From Myxococcus sp. RHSTA-1-4 (lineage in GTDB: Bacteria > Myxococcota > Myxococcia > Myxococcales > Myxococcaceae), in NCBI RefSeq assembly GCF_020037125.1, contig NZ_JAIQDG010000048.1, positions 1-64,000 of the forward strand: a stretch of 64,000 nucleotides of DNA, read 5' to 3'. Position numbers and translations under genes: made by a program. The notes under the pieces are model-generated. The model was given only the letters and a program-made list of their open reading frames with translations, ran no database searches and was not told where the DNA came from. Of this stretch, positions 50,394-59,172 are shown one piece after another; within the stretch, counting starts at the first letter, position 1, and every line of letters starts with the position of its first letter.

Positions 50394-51746
50394 TCAGGCC
50401 AGGTCGAGCAGCGGGCTGTCCGCGGGGACGAGCGGCTGTGGCAGGGCCCACAGCGCGGTGGGGTCGCGGTAGCCCAGGGTGAAGGCGGTGAGGATGGCGG
50501 GCCAGCGGTCCTCGAAGCCGGCCCAGTTGTACTCGGTGGGCTTGGAGGTGAGCGGGTTGGAGTCGCGGTCGCGCTGGGTGGCGGCGTAGTCGGAGAAGTT
50601 CCACATCACCGAGCCCAGTTGCAGGCGCAGCAGCGGCGTCAGGGCCTGTGTCAGCTCGGGGCGGGACACCTCGTCCGGCAGGCGCCCGGGCGGAGTGAAG
50701 GCGGGCTGCACCGCGTCGTGCTGCTCGCGCCAGGCGAAGCAGTTGTTGGCGATGGCGATGAGCGCGTCGCGCGCGCCGCCGCCGGGGGCCTGACGGGCGG
50801 CCTCCGTGAGCGCGAAGCCCGCCACCACGAGGCTGGGGCCGGACACGTCCGGCAGCAGGCTGGCGAAGTCGGACGGTGCCGGCTGCTCGCGGGTGCGGGT
50901 GACGAGCACGTCATGGGCCCGCTTCGCCTGCTGGGGCGTGGCGCCGCGCAGGGTGAACTCGCGCAGCACGCGCTCCGGGGTGATGGCGCCCGCGCCCCGC
51001 CGCCACGCGAGGTACGCCTGCGCCGCGCCTCCGATGTCGGTGAAGATGGCGAGGTTGCCCTCGTTGAGCATGCGCTCCAGGGTGCGGGCCATCGCCTCGG
51101 CCTTGTTGAGCGGCAGCACGCCGGGCGCCTGGAAGAACAGGCGCGCGAAGCGGTGCGCGGTGGACCAGAGCGTGCGCGGGTCCGACAGCGGCTCCAGGTT
51201 CATGGCGCCCGCGAGCGCGCCAATCGCGGCGGAGGCGTCTCGCGGCAGCCCGTGCCAGCTCAGCGCGGTGGAGAGCTTCTCCGCGCCCTCGCGCATGGAG
51301 CCGGTGAGGCCCACGCGGTCATACGCGTGCGCCACGCTGGGCAGGGACTCTCCCTGGGCGAGGTCGATGATGCGCCGGGCGATGGCCGCGCCGAGCATTC
51401 CCTTGCCGGCCTCCTGCGAGGCATGCGGCGCGAAGGCGAACCAGCATGGGCGCACGCGGCTGGCGCCGCCCGGCTGGAAGTCCGGGTCCAGCAGCCCTTG
51501 CAGCGTCTGGGCGATGCCGACGTAGCCCTGGGTGATGAAGCGGTTCTGCCGCAGCGGCGTGCCGGCCGGGATTCCCGCGGGCGCCAGCAGGTCCGTGACG
51601 GGGGCGCGGAGCACGTTCAGGTCGCGCAGCACGTGCAGCTCCGCCGCGGGCAACGCGTCGGGCGCGTGGATGCGGAGCGCGGTGCGCGGAGGCTCCGCCG
51701 GAGGGGCGGTCGGCTTGGCCGTGGGCTGGGAACGTTTTGTCGCCAT
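50394..51746 (-). CDS. Conserved-looking protein of unknown function, 450 residues
   Basis: 450 residues, predominantly alpha-helical, with no signal peptide, membrane segment or recognisable motif. The N-terminus is Pro/Ala-rich (SQPTAKPTAPPAEPP), then LLAPAGIPAGTPLRQN, VRPCWFAFAPHAS, ARLFFQAPGVL and ANNCFAWREQHDA. A Trp/Tyr-rich C-terminal part (MWNFSDYAATQRD, NWAGFEDRWPAIL) suggests a compact domain. The ATG at 51746 is the first in frame. It stands alone. I do not recognise a family, and propose no function. Confidence 0.7.
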   Translation of the reverse strand: MATKRSQPTAKPTAPPAEPPRTALRIHAPDALPAAELHVLRDLNVLRAPVTDLLAPAGIPAGTPLRQNRFITQGYVGIAQTLQGLLDPDFQPGGASRVRPCWFAFAPHASQEAGKGMLGAAIARRIIDLAQGESLPSVAHAYDRVGLTGSMREGAEKLSTALSWHGLPRDASAAIGALAGAMNLEPLSDPRTLWSTAHRFARLFFQAPGVLPLNKAEAMARTLERMLNEGNLAIFTDIGGAAQAYLAWRRGAGAITPERVLREFTLRGATPQQAKRAHDVLVTRTREQPAPSDFASLLPDVSGPSLVVAGFALTEAARQAPGGGARDALIAIANNCFAWREQHDAVQPAFTPPGRLPDEVSRPELTQALTPLLRLQLGSVMWNFSDYAATQRDRDSNPLTSKPTEYNWAGFEDRWPAILTAFTLGYRDPTALWALPQPLVPADSPLLDLA

Positions 51747-51939
51747 GGGTCGGCTCCCGGGCAGTGCAGGAAGCCGCACTATCGCCGGGATGTCCGGGCG
51801 AATGCTTGTCAGCCCATCGACTTCACGGCCGGCCCAGGCCCTGGCCGGCTCTCCGCTGACCCGGGGCGTCCTGGACGGGCGGGTGGTTGTCCGGGACCCG
51901 GAAGTCCCCACCTTTGAAGCGGAAGGGAGGCCGGGCCAC

Positions 51940-52674
51940 ATGCTGCGGAAGGCTGGCTGGGCGGTGCTGGGCATCATGGGGCTTTCGCTGATGCTGTGCG
52001 GTGGATGCTCGGCGGAGGCGCAGTCCAGCGATGCGGGCGCGCGGGGAACCGGGCAGGTGTCCTCCGCTTCGGCACAGGAGACGGCCGGAGGACGGCAGGC
52101 GGGTGGCCAGGCGCTGTCTCCCGAAGAGGCCGCGAACCTCCGCGACACCGTGGCGGAGCTGAGCGCGGAGGTGGCGCGGCTCCGGCAGGAGGTGACGCGG
52201 CTGCGCACGCAGGTGGCCGAGGCGGGCGTGGGAGGCTCGGGTGCCACGACGGGAACCGGGGACACGCGGGCTGGCCCGGCGCGAGGCGAATCGGCACGGG
52301 GGACGGGCGGCGCCGCGCGTGCCGAGGCTCCGGGCACGGGCGGCAGTGGAACGGCGGGCACGGGAGCCCCGGTCGTGAGTGACGTGCCCCCCGCGGGCTC
52401 GGGTGTGCCTGCTCCGCAGGGCACCGAGGTGGTGGACGCCGTCTACACGGGCGTGGTGCGCTCTGTCTCAGCGAACCAGGTGGTCATCGACCTGGGGGAG
52501 GGTGCGCCGCTGGTCCTGGGCGTGGATGCGAGCACGCGGGTGCTTCGCGATGGACGAAGCATCGGCGTGCGCCAGCTCGAGAAGGGCGAGCAGGTGCGAG
52601 CCGTGGTGGACCTGGTGGGCCAGGACCAGACGCTGGAGATCGCCGTGTTGCCGGCGGCGGCTCCGGAGGGATGA
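51940..52674 (+). CDS. Lipoprotein with coiled coil and C-terminal beta domain
   Basis: 244 residues. Lipoprotein signal with GLSLMLCGGCSAE, lipobox CGGC. Residues about 65-95 form a coiled coil (ANLRDTVAELSAEVARLRQEV, in pieces; TRLRTQVAEAG). A Gly/Thr/Ala/Pro-rich linker follows, then a small beta domain (VYTGVVRSVSANQVVIDLGEG and TRVLRDGRSIGVRQL; KGEQVRAVVDLVGQD), of the type that binds nothing obvious. GGGAGG precedes the ATG at 51940. The frame is open far upstream but that part lies over the antisense neighbour. A structural or envelope-stress role is possible but unproven. Confidence 0.75.
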   Translation: MLRKAGWAVLGIMGLSLMLCGGCSAEAQSSDAGARGTGQVSSASAQETAGGRQAGGQALSPEEAANLRDTVAELSAEVARLRQEVTRLRTQVAEAGVGGSGATTGTGDTRAGPARGESARGTGGAARAEAPGTGGSGTAGTGAPVVSDVPPAGSGVPAPQGTEVVDAVYTGVVRSVSANQVVIDLGEGAPLVLGVDASTRVLRDGRSIGVRQLEKGEQVRAVVDLVGQDQTLEIAVLPAAAPEG

Positions 52675-52743
52675 GGCGGGGAGCCGGCCCACGCTCCGTC
52701 AGTCGCACGTCTCTTGCTCGTCCATGGGAGGGAGGTTCCCATC

Positions 52744-52971
52744 ATGACGGCCTATGACCGATATCGCGCGCTCCTGCGCAAGCTCCAGCTCGTGCGTGCG
52801 CGGCATCCGGAGGGCGGCTCTCCCGACGAGGACGCCCTGCTGGACGTCATGGACGAGGTCTGGGCGGAGATGACCGAGGGCGAGCGCGCCGCCATCTCCT
52901 CGGAGCGGGCCCGCGCGCTGGGCCTGCCGGAGTCCCACGGCACCGACTCCGCGCCGCCGCCCCAGGGCTGA
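52744..52971 (+). CDS. Small protein of unknown function
   Basis: 75 residues, helical, acidic: YRALLRKLQLVRARHPEGG, then DALLDVMDEVWAEMTEGERAAI and a Pro-rich tail. No signal or cysteines. GGGAGGGAGG upstream of the ATG at 52744 is a strong ribosome site, supporting that it is real. It lies 69 bases after the coiled-coil lipoprotein and 4 bases before the convergent stop of the phosphatidyltransferase gene. No known family recognised. Confidence 0.7.
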   Translation: MTAYDRYRALLRKLQLVRARHPEGGSPDEDALLDVMDEVWAEMTEGERAAISSERARALGLPESHGTDSAPPPQG

Positions 52972-52975
52972 CAGC

Positions 52976-53572
52976 CTACTTGCGCGCCGTGGGCATGGAC
53001 GACGGTGGGCGCTCCACCGTGCCATGTCCCTCGTCCGGGGGGACTCGCGGCCGCGCGCGCAGCACGGCTCGCGAGTAGTCCACCACCGAGGCGAGCGACA
53101 GCACGCCGATGAGCGCGACGAGCGGCGACACCACCGGCGGGAAGAGCAGCACGCACAGCAGCGTCATCAACTGCAGTGTGGTGACGATTTTTCCGAGCAG
53201 CCGCGCCTTGAGCTCCACCGGCCGCAGGCCCGGCACCACGCGGGCGACGACGAAGCCGACGGCGGTGCCGATGTCGCGCACCACCAGCAGCAGCACCTCC
53301 GGCAGCGCGATGAGCCCGTCCAGGTAGCAGACGAGGATGGCCGTCACCATGAAGCCGCGGTCGGCCACCGGGTCGATGAGCGCGCCGATGCGCGTCGCGA
53401 GCCCCTTGTGACGGGCAATCCACCCATCCAGGAAGTCCGTGAAGGCCGCCAGCACCACCAGGCCCGCGCGCACCACCACGTCGGGGATGATGATGAACAA
53501 CACCGCCAGGGGCAGGCGAGACAGCGACAAGATGTTGAGCAGTGCGAGGCGCGCCCGGCGGTGCATATGCAT
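52976..53572 (-). CDS. CDP-alcohol phosphatidyltransferase
   Basis: 198 residues with several hydrophobic helices. The CDP-alcohol phosphotransferase motif D-x2-DG-x2-AR-x8-G-x3-D-x3-D is present as DFLDGWIARHKGLATRIGALIDPVAD (read in pieces, residues about 45-70), so all five Asp are conserved. These enzymes join CDP-diacylglycerol to glycerol phosphate, inositol or another alcohol in the inner membrane. The phospholipid head group cannot be told from sequence; PgsA is possible. Start ATG at 53572 is used with no strong ribosome site; a GTG at 53602 would add ten residues. Confidence 0.88.
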   Translation of the reverse strand: MHMHRRARLALLNILSLSRLPLAVLFIIIPDVVVRAGLVVLAAFTDFLDGWIARHKGLATRIGALIDPVADRGFMVTAILVCYLDGLIALPEVLLLVVRDIGTAVGFVVARVVPGLRPVELKARLLGKIVTTLQLMTLLCVLLFPPVVSPLVALIGVLSLASVVDYSRAVLRARPRVPPDEGHGTVERPPSSMPTARK

Positions 53573-53779
53573 CAAGGTGCGTACTCGCCCGCCATGATGC
53601 ACGGGGAGCGGAGGAGGAGCGTTCAGCGGCGGACCCCGGTTCGGGGCAGGCGGGCATCCTCGACTCTCGGCTCAGGTGCGCGGCCGGGAGCCCGCGATGG
53701 AACTCCGGGGCCGTGAGAATGTTCCAAGCAGCGGACCGTCACATCCCGTGCAATCCTTCCCGACCGGAGCCTCCGCCCC

Positions 53780-54871
53780 GTGAAAGTGCCCCAGCGTTCC
53801 CTGTCCCGCGCTTCCCCTGGACCCTCGCCGGAAGGAGGGGGTGGCCATTCCAGGACGCGGAGGCCCGTGATACCGGGGCTCGTGGTGATGGCGCTGCTGC
53901 TTCCCGGCGCGGTCCAGGCCTCGGGAGCGCCGCCCGCGTCCGGGACGTCCGTGGCCGCGCCCGTCACCCCCTCCGAGCGAGAGGCGGCCCGTGAGTCCTT
54001 CCTCGGCATGAGGCGCTGGGTGCTCGGCCCGGACTCGGGCTCCACCGAGGCCACGCCCACGTCCGGCGGCTCCGCGCCCCGTGCGCCCACGCGCGACGAG
54101 CGGGCGCGCTACGCCTGGCTGTCCGCGGACGTGAAGGTGCGCCCGCTGGAGTCCACCTTCGCGCCACCGGAGGGGTACACGCGGCTTCCGGTGGAGCAGG
54201 GCTCGTTCGGAGCCTGGCTGCGAGGCCTGCCGCTGCGGCCGGAGGGCACGCCGGTGCTCCACTTCCGTGGCGGCGAGGTGCTGCCAGGCGGCGACTCGCG
54301 GCTGGCGGCGGTGGCGGAGCTGGACGTGGGCACGGCCAACCTCCAGCAGTGCGCGGACTCCGTCATCCGGCTCCATGCGGAGTGGCTCTGGTCCAGCAAC
54401 CAGCGGGAGCGCATCGCCTACCGCTTCACCAGCGGGCACCTGGCCTCCTGGCCGAAGTACGCGGCGGGAGACAGGGCGCGCGTCTCCGGCTCGAAGGTGG
54501 CCTGGGTGCGGAGCGCGGGCGCGGACTCCTCGCGCGCCGCCTTCCGCGCGTACCTGGACCTCGTCTTCAACTACGCGGGGACGCTGTCACTGGAGCCCCT
54601 GAAGGGACGTCCCTCTCGCGAGGACGTGCGGCCCGGGGACTTCTTCGTGCTGGGCGGCAGCCCGGGGCACGCGGTGCTGGTGCTGGACGTGGCGGCCAAC
54701 GCCGAGGGACGGCGGGTGGTGCTGCTGGGGCAGGGCTTCATGCCCGCGCAGGACTTCCACGTGCTCTCCCCGGGCGGAGACTCGGCGCCCTGGTTCCCGC
54801 TGGAAGGCGAGGCGGTGGCCACGCCGTTCTGGAAGCCCTTCCCGTGGTCCTCGCTGCGGCGTTTCCCGTGA
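53780..54871 (+). CDS. DUF4846 domain protein, exported
   Basis: 363 residues. A hydrophobic export signal (GLVVMALLLPGAVQA) is preceded by a basic N-terminus. The DUF4846 domain starts near residue 110: YAWLSADVKVRPLESTF, GYTRLPVEQGSFGAWLRGLPL (in pieces), VLHFRGGEV, AVAELDVGTANLQQCADSV, WLWSSNQRERIAYRFTSG. The typical DUF4846 Cys in LQQCADS and later PGDFFVLGGSPGHAVLVLD are present, the latter resembling the NlpC/P60-like catalytic His loop. The function of the family is unknown; a cell-wall hydrolase role has been guessed from fold. GTG at 53780 is the start used, with GGAG upstream; a later GTG at 53867 is possible. Confidence 0.85.
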   Translation: MKVPQRSLSRASPGPSPEGGGGHSRTRRPVIPGLVVMALLLPGAVQASGAPPASGTSVAAPVTPSEREAARESFLGMRRWVLGPDSGSTEATPTSGGSAPRAPTRDERARYAWLSADVKVRPLESTFAPPEGYTRLPVEQGSFGAWLRGLPLRPEGTPVLHFRGGEVLPGGDSRLAAVAELDVGTANLQQCADSVIRLHAEWLWSSNQRERIAYRFTSGHLASWPKYAAGDRARVSGSKVAWVRSAGADSSRAAFRAYLDLVFNYAGTLSLEPLKGRPSREDVRPGDFFVLGGSPGHAVLVLDVAANAEGRRVVLLGQGFMPAQDFHVLSPGGDSAPWFPLEGEAVATPFWKPFPWSSLRRFP

Positions 54872-54887
54872 GCACCGGGGCTGGCGC

Positions 54888-55943
54888 TCACGAGTGCAGC
54901 GGCTGCTGCCGCAGCGTCTCCGCCTGGGAGGCGGCGACCACGGCGGCGGACGCCCCCGGCGCGCGCGTGAGGTACTGGATGAGGCTGTTCTCCTTGCCCA
55001 GGTACGTGTCGAACTTGTTCACGCCGTCCTCCAGCAACCCGGCCTTCTCCAGCTCCAGGTGCATGGCGGGCAGGTTGTAGAAGGGCACGGACGGGAAGGC
55101 GTGGTGGGTGAGGTGGTAGTTCACGTTGAGCGGGGCCACGAAGAAGTTCTCCAGCGCGGTGCCCGTCACGTCGCGCGTCTCGCGCGTCTCGTCGCCCTGG
55201 GGCTCCTGGTCGATGGGGTGCTCACCCAGCGCCCGCATGCGGAAGAAGGCCATCATCACCGTCGCCGTGGGCATCACCCACAGCAGCAGCCAGTGCAGCC
55301 AGGCGCCCGTCGTCACCAGCACGGTGACGAGCGTGGCCACGTACAGCCAGTAGCGCGCGTGCTCGGCCGCGGAAATCCCCGGCTGGCCGCGGCGGGCCAG
55401 GCGGCCCCAGTACGTCCACGGCAGCACCACCTTCAGGTGGTTGGGCGCGTACAGGCCCACCGCGTCGCCCAGGAACACCAGCGTCGCGCGCAGCGGCGTG
55501 CGCGGGAAGTGCCACGACGTGTCCACCTGCTGCCCGGCCCAGTACGGGTCCTGCGGTGTATTCACATAGCGGTGGTGCAGCATGTGCTCGTAGCGGTAGC
55601 CCGCCGTCGTCATGTTCAGCGGGAAGGCGCAGAGCAGGTCGCTGACCCCTTCGTTCAGGGTCCGGTTGGACAGGAAGTGGTAGTGCGCGGCCTCGTGCAT
55701 CAGCGCCAGCAGCGCGTGCTGCCGCGAGGCGATGACGAGCGCGGCGATGGGCCACGCCCACCAGCGGTCCACCATGACGACGAACGCGAAGGACGCGGCG
55801 ATGACCAGCCACTGGGAGGCCAGCGCCCACAGCGCCCGGCCGTTGCTCACCTGGGACATCTCGCGCGTGACGGCGGCAAGGGCCTTCCGGTCGACCCGGC
55901 GCGCGAACTGGACATCCGCCTCGTCCACTACCTCGGCGTACAT
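54888..55943 (-). CDS. Membrane fatty-acid desaturase/hydroxylase
   Basis: 351 residues. All three iron-binding His boxes are present: HEAAH (residues 83-87), HMLHH (120-124) and HLTHH (277-281), with four or five hydrophobic helices between (ALASQWLVIAASFAFVVMV; WLYVATLVTVLVTTGAWL). These enzymes insert double bonds or hydroxyl groups in acyl chains or carotenoids using O2. NEGVSDLLCAF and YAPNHL also fit the family. GGAGCCCCC precedes the ATG at 55943. No ferredoxin or electron donor gene is adjacent. Exact regiospecificity is unknown. Confidence 0.9.
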   Translation of the reverse strand: MYAEVVDEADVQFARRVDRKALAAVTREMSQVSNGRALWALASQWLVIAASFAFVVMVDRWWAWPIAALVIASRQHALLALMHEAAHYHFLSNRTLNEGVSDLLCAFPLNMTTAGYRYEHMLHHRYVNTPQDPYWAGQQVDTSWHFPRTPLRATLVFLGDAVGLYAPNHLKVVLPWTYWGRLARRGQPGISAAEHARYWLYVATLVTVLVTTGAWLHWLLLWVMPTATVMMAFFRMRALGEHPIDQEPQGDETRETRDVTGTALENFFVAPLNVNYHLTHHAFPSVPFYNLPAMHLELEKAGLLEDGVNKFDTYLGKENSLIQYLTRAPGASAAVVAASQAETLRQQPLHS

Positions 55944-56247
55944 GGGGGGGCTCCTTCTGCTTCACTACAAAGCAGGGTGTACTCCGACTCTTTCGCCTGA
56001 AATGCGTCAGTCTGGCAAGAATTTTCTTTCAGGACCGGAAGGACTTCAGAGTGAAGTGGGCATATCGGGTCAATCCACACCCAATGGGAGTGTCGAAAGA
56101 CCCTGTGCTTCGCGGATTGTGTGGGTTGAATCGACCGGGGGGCGTGGGCTCCGGCCGCTCCGTCGCGCCGGAGGGCGGACATGAAAAGGGCCTGGAGGCC
56201 GAGAGGCTCGCCAGGCCCGGGTGTCCGCCGGGGGTGGAAGCGCTACG
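55944..56247. other. Intergenic region between desaturase and P450 genes
   Basis: About 300 bases between two leftward genes. It holds the promoter of the desaturase gene (right end of 55944-56000) and, near 56188-56218, the terminator of the P450 gene. Nothing else is recognised; frames here are short shadows. Confidence 0.5.
56188..56218 (-). terminator. Rho-independent terminator of the P450 gene
   Basis: On the minus strand GGGCCTGG (56218-56211) pairs with CCAGGCCC (56195-56188), 15-base loop, followed by CTTTTCATG. It lies 30 bases past the P450 stop, so it fits well as its terminator. Confidence 0.75.
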
Positions 56248-57537
56248 TCAGCGCGTCCACTCCACCTTCAGGTGCTTCATCTGGCGGAGGACGATGCTCT
56301 GCCAGGTGCCGTAGTCCTGGCCGGGAACGAGCTTCAGCTCCGGCAGCTTGTCCAGCAGGACGTTGGTGGTGAGCTGGACCTGGAGGCGGGCCAGCGGGGC
56401 GCCCAGGCAGAAGTGGATGCCGTGGCCGTAGGTGAGGTGCTGGGGCACCTTCTCGCGCGTCACGTCGAGCTTGTTGGAGAACGGGCAGCGCGACTCGTCC
56501 CGGCTGCCGGCGGCGTAGAGGAGCATCAGGCGCGAGCCCGCCGGAACCCTCACCCCGCCCACCACCACGTCCTCGCGGGCGGTGCGAATCATGGCGTGCT
56601 GCACGGAGTCGTACCGGCTGCCCTCCTCGATGAACTTCGGCACCAGCTCGCGGTCGGCGCGGAGCTGCTCCCACAGGCCGTGCTCCAGGGCCAGCTTCCA
56701 GGTGTTGGCCATCAGCGCGGTGGTGGACTCGTGGCCGGCGGACAGGAAGGACGCGCCAATGGCCATGATGAGCTCGTCCATCGTCAGGGCCTCGCCGTCG
56801 GCCTCCACCTCCACCAGGTAGCTGGTGAGGTCCTCGCGCGGGTTCTTCCGGCGGTCCTCGATGAGGCGGACGCAGTACTGCTGGAACTCGATGACGCCCT
56901 TCGCCATCTCCACCTGCTGCTCCGGGGGGACGTGCTCGAAGGTGAGCTGCTGCCAGTTCGCGCTCCAGCGCTTGATTCTCCACACGTCCTCGGCCGGCGC
57001 GCCCATGACGCCGAGGATGACGTAGGCCGGCAGGGGGTAGGCGAGCTGCTCCACCAGGTCCGCGCGGCCGTCGTTGGCGAACCCGGCCACCAGCTCCTCG
57101 GCCTTCTTCTGGATGAAGGGCGCCATGCCGTTGATGCGCTGGGCGGTGAAGCCGCGGTTCATCAACCGGCGCAGGCGGGTGTGCTCCGGCGGGTCCATGC
57201 CCAGCAGCACGTGCCGGGTGTCGAACCCCTGGGCGAGGATGGCCTTCGCCTCGTCCGTCAGGTGGGTGCCGCTGCCCAGCATGTCCCGGTTGGAGAAGCG
57301 CGCCGGGTCCTTCAGCACGGCCATGATGTCGTCGTAGCGGCTGACCAGCCACATGTTCAGCATGGGGCTGAAGGTGACGGGCTCGTCCCTGCGCAACTTC
57401 TCGAAGAAGTCATGCGGGTTGGAGACGTGGGGGCCGGCGAACGGGTTGTACTGCGCGCCCAGGTGGGGGCAGCGCACCGCCGCGGAAGCGTGGGCGGGGA
57501 CACCGGTCTCTTCCTGCTTCTGCACTGTCACGGGCAT
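56248..57537 (-). CDS. Cytochrome P450
   Basis: 429 residues. Class I/bacterial P450: I-helix AGHESTTAL (around 268-276), ExxR in EEGSRYDS (the K-helix, around 320), and the heme loop YGHGIHFCLGAPLA with the proximal Cys377. Upstream NRDMLGSG and DPPEHTRLRRLMN match the substrate-contact region of CYP107-type enzymes. It hydroxylates or epoxidises a lipophilic substrate using a ferredoxin, not encoded nearby. ATG at 57537 is chosen; the open frame continues upstream without family similarity. The desaturase gene downstream on the same strand is 300 bases away and separated by a terminator. Confidence 0.93.
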   Translation of the reverse strand: MPVTVQKQEETGVPAHASAAVRCPHLGAQYNPFAGPHVSNPHDFFEKLRRDEPVTFSPMLNMWLVSRYDDIMAVLKDPARFSNRDMLGSGTHLTDEAKAILAQGFDTRHVLLGMDPPEHTRLRRLMNRGFTAQRINGMAPFIQKKAEELVAGFANDGRADLVEQLAYPLPAYVILGVMGAPAEDVWRIKRWSANWQQLTFEHVPPEQQVEMAKGVIEFQQYCVRLIEDRRKNPREDLTSYLVEVEADGEALTMDELIMAIGASFLSAGHESTTALMANTWKLALEHGLWEQLRADRELVPKFIEEGSRYDSVQHAMIRTAREDVVVGGVRVPAGSRLMLLYAAGSRDESRCPFSNKLDVTREKVPQHLTYGHGIHFCLGAPLARLQVQLTTNVLLDKLPELKLVPGQDYGTWQSIVLRQMKHLKVEWTR

Positions 57538-57999
57538 GGCTTGACTCGTCGGGTCGAGCGAGCCCCCCCAGGTCGACGCTCGTTTAGGGGTGATTGGCAG
57601 TGGAGGGGTGCCGCGGGGCAGCCCCTGCACGGGATACGGCTGGAAAGACGAGGAGCCCGAGCGAAAGAGGACACCTGGGCGTGGAGATGGCTCCCCTGGA
57701 GGCCCGCCTATACAACAATTCCTGGCTTTTGAGCCAGTGGGGGCGAATTTTTTCACCGTCACGGGTTTTTGGTGACGCCTCAACAGTCCAGCAAGTCCCG
57801 GAATTGCTTCGCTTTTCGCGATAACGAGAAGGCTTCTCAACGGACGTTGCGACCTCGGGGCATGGGGGTGCCACCCCGCGCGAGGCGGTTGGGACTCATC
57901 CAGGCGAGGTGGGCGGGACGTCAGCGACCCGGGTCCCCCGGCCTCCAGGCCCCGGAATGGGCCTGGCGGGGAGCTGGGGAGAGGCGAGGCCTTCGGGCC
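57538..57999. other. Intergenic region upstream of the P450 gene
   Basis: About 460 bases between the leftward P450 gene and the leftward STAS-like gene. It contains the P450 promoter; no convincing hairpin, operator or small gene was found. A 96-residue frame on the minus strand (57584-57874) and two on the plus strand have Arg/Pro/Ser-rich compositions typical of shadows. Confidence 0.5.
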
Positions 58000-58410
58000 T
58001 CAGCCGTTCTTCTTCCGCTGCTTGATGCGGTTCTGCTCGACCCAGGCGCGAGCCTCGGGAATCGTCTTCACGAACGTGGTCTCGAAGCGCGTCTTGCCGG
58101 TGAAGAGCATGCCCAGCGAGATGACCTTGCCGAAGGTCTGCTGGACCATGTCCGCGCCCACGTAGACGGCGCCCTTGAACCAGTCAGCGCGGCCATTCTC
58201 CGAGAGGTACCGCCGGGGCTCCGCTCCGAGCTGGGACTGACCGATGTCGGCGATCATGTAGTACGGGCCGTGCCTGGCGACCTCGCCGTACACCTCCACC
58301 GCCCGCTTGATTTCATCCAGGTTGATGGGCCCGGAGAAGGTCGCCACCACGATGTCCGGTGGCTCGTAGCGCACCACGTGTGCGCCGAACTTCCACTCCT
58401 GTTGCTGCAT
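58000..58410 (-). CDS. STAS-like/SpoIIAA-like small protein, paralogue 1
   Basis: 136 residues, cytosolic, with the SpoIIAA/STAS-like layout: strand VVRYEPPDIVVATFSG, helix LDEIKRAVEVYGEV, strand YYMIADIGQSQL, then YVGADMVQQTFGKVISLGMLFTGK (in pieces) and a terminal helix EARAWVEQNR. The same order occurs in 58528-58947 with strong identity, especially GADMVQxTFGKxIxLxMLFTGK. Paired with it as a tandem duplicate, in the same direction, 117 bases apart. Such proteins are regulatory adaptors of unknown partner. ATG at 58410 with GGGAG-like site upstream. Confidence 0.78.
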   Translation of the reverse strand: MQQQEWKFGAHVVRYEPPDIVVATFSGPINLDEIKRAVEVYGEVARHGPYYMIADIGQSQLGAEPRRYLSENGRADWFKGAVYVGADMVQQTFGKVISLGMLFTGKTRFETTFVKTIPEARAWVEQNRIKQRKKNG

Positions 58411-58527
58411 GACGCTCCCTTCGGAATCCATCACAGCATAGCGCTCACGCCCGGCGGACGCGAGATCCTCGTTTTACCAAGGGAACGCGGGCTTCCGGGG
58501 TGTCTGCTTGCTGGACGGGGAGGGGAC

Positions 58528-58947
58528 TCAGCCCGTCTTCTTCTGCTGGCGGGCGGTGCGGTGCTGGGCCACCCAGGCGCGGGCCTCGTCGAGCGTGGCG
58601 ACGAACACGGTCTCGAAGCTCGACTTGCCGGTGAAGAGCATGGCCAGGGCAATGGCCTTGCCGAAGGTGCGCTGCACCATGTCCGCGCCCACGTAGATGA
58701 CGGCGTGGAACCACTCGGAGCGGCCGTTGTCGGAGAGGTACCGGCGGCCCGCGGTGTCAATCTGGGAGCGGCCGATGTCGGCGATGCAGTAGTACTGCCC
58801 GTGGCGCTCGAAGGTCTCCCGGTAGAGCTGGGACGTGCGCTTCACGTCGTCCAGGCTGATGAGTCCGTTGAAGGTCGCCACCAGGGTGTCCGGCGGCTCG
58901 AAATGGGCGTGGTGCTCGCCGTACTTCAGTTCATCCTGCTTCTGCAT
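58528..58947 (-). CDS. STAS-like/SpoIIAA-like small protein, paralogue 2
   Basis: 139 residues, similar throughout to its neighbour: FEPPDTLVATFNG, YYCIADIGRSQI, RRYLSDNGRSEWFHAVIYVGADMVQ (in pieces), RTFGKAIALAMLFTGK and EARAWVAQHR. GAGGGGGACG precedes the ATG at 58947. The shared block GADMVQ-TFGK suggests a conserved functional surface. A role in signalling is inferred only from the STAS-like fold; no kinase or phosphatase of the anti-sigma type is adjacent. Confidence 0.78.
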   Translation of the reverse strand: MQKQDELKYGEHHAHFEPPDTLVATFNGLISLDDVKRTSQLYRETFERHGQYYCIADIGRSQIDTAGRRYLSDNGRSEWFHAVIYVGADMVQRTFGKAIALAMLFTGKSSFETVFVATLDEARAWVAQHRTARQQKKTG

Positions 58948-59172
58948 GACGTCCCCCTCGATGAATGCGATTGAGTGCGAGGATAGCGCCCGCCTCCCAT
59001 CAAAACGCAACCTCCGCCAGTGTTCTCGGGTCGGGGCCTTCCATGCGTGCTGCTTTCCCAACATGCACAGGGATTGCGGGAGTCAGAACGCCGCGGCGGG
59101 ATGTTGGCGTGATGACCGTGGGGTGTACGCCACCTTGACCGGGTGGTGTGTGGCTGGAGTCATGCCCGCCTC

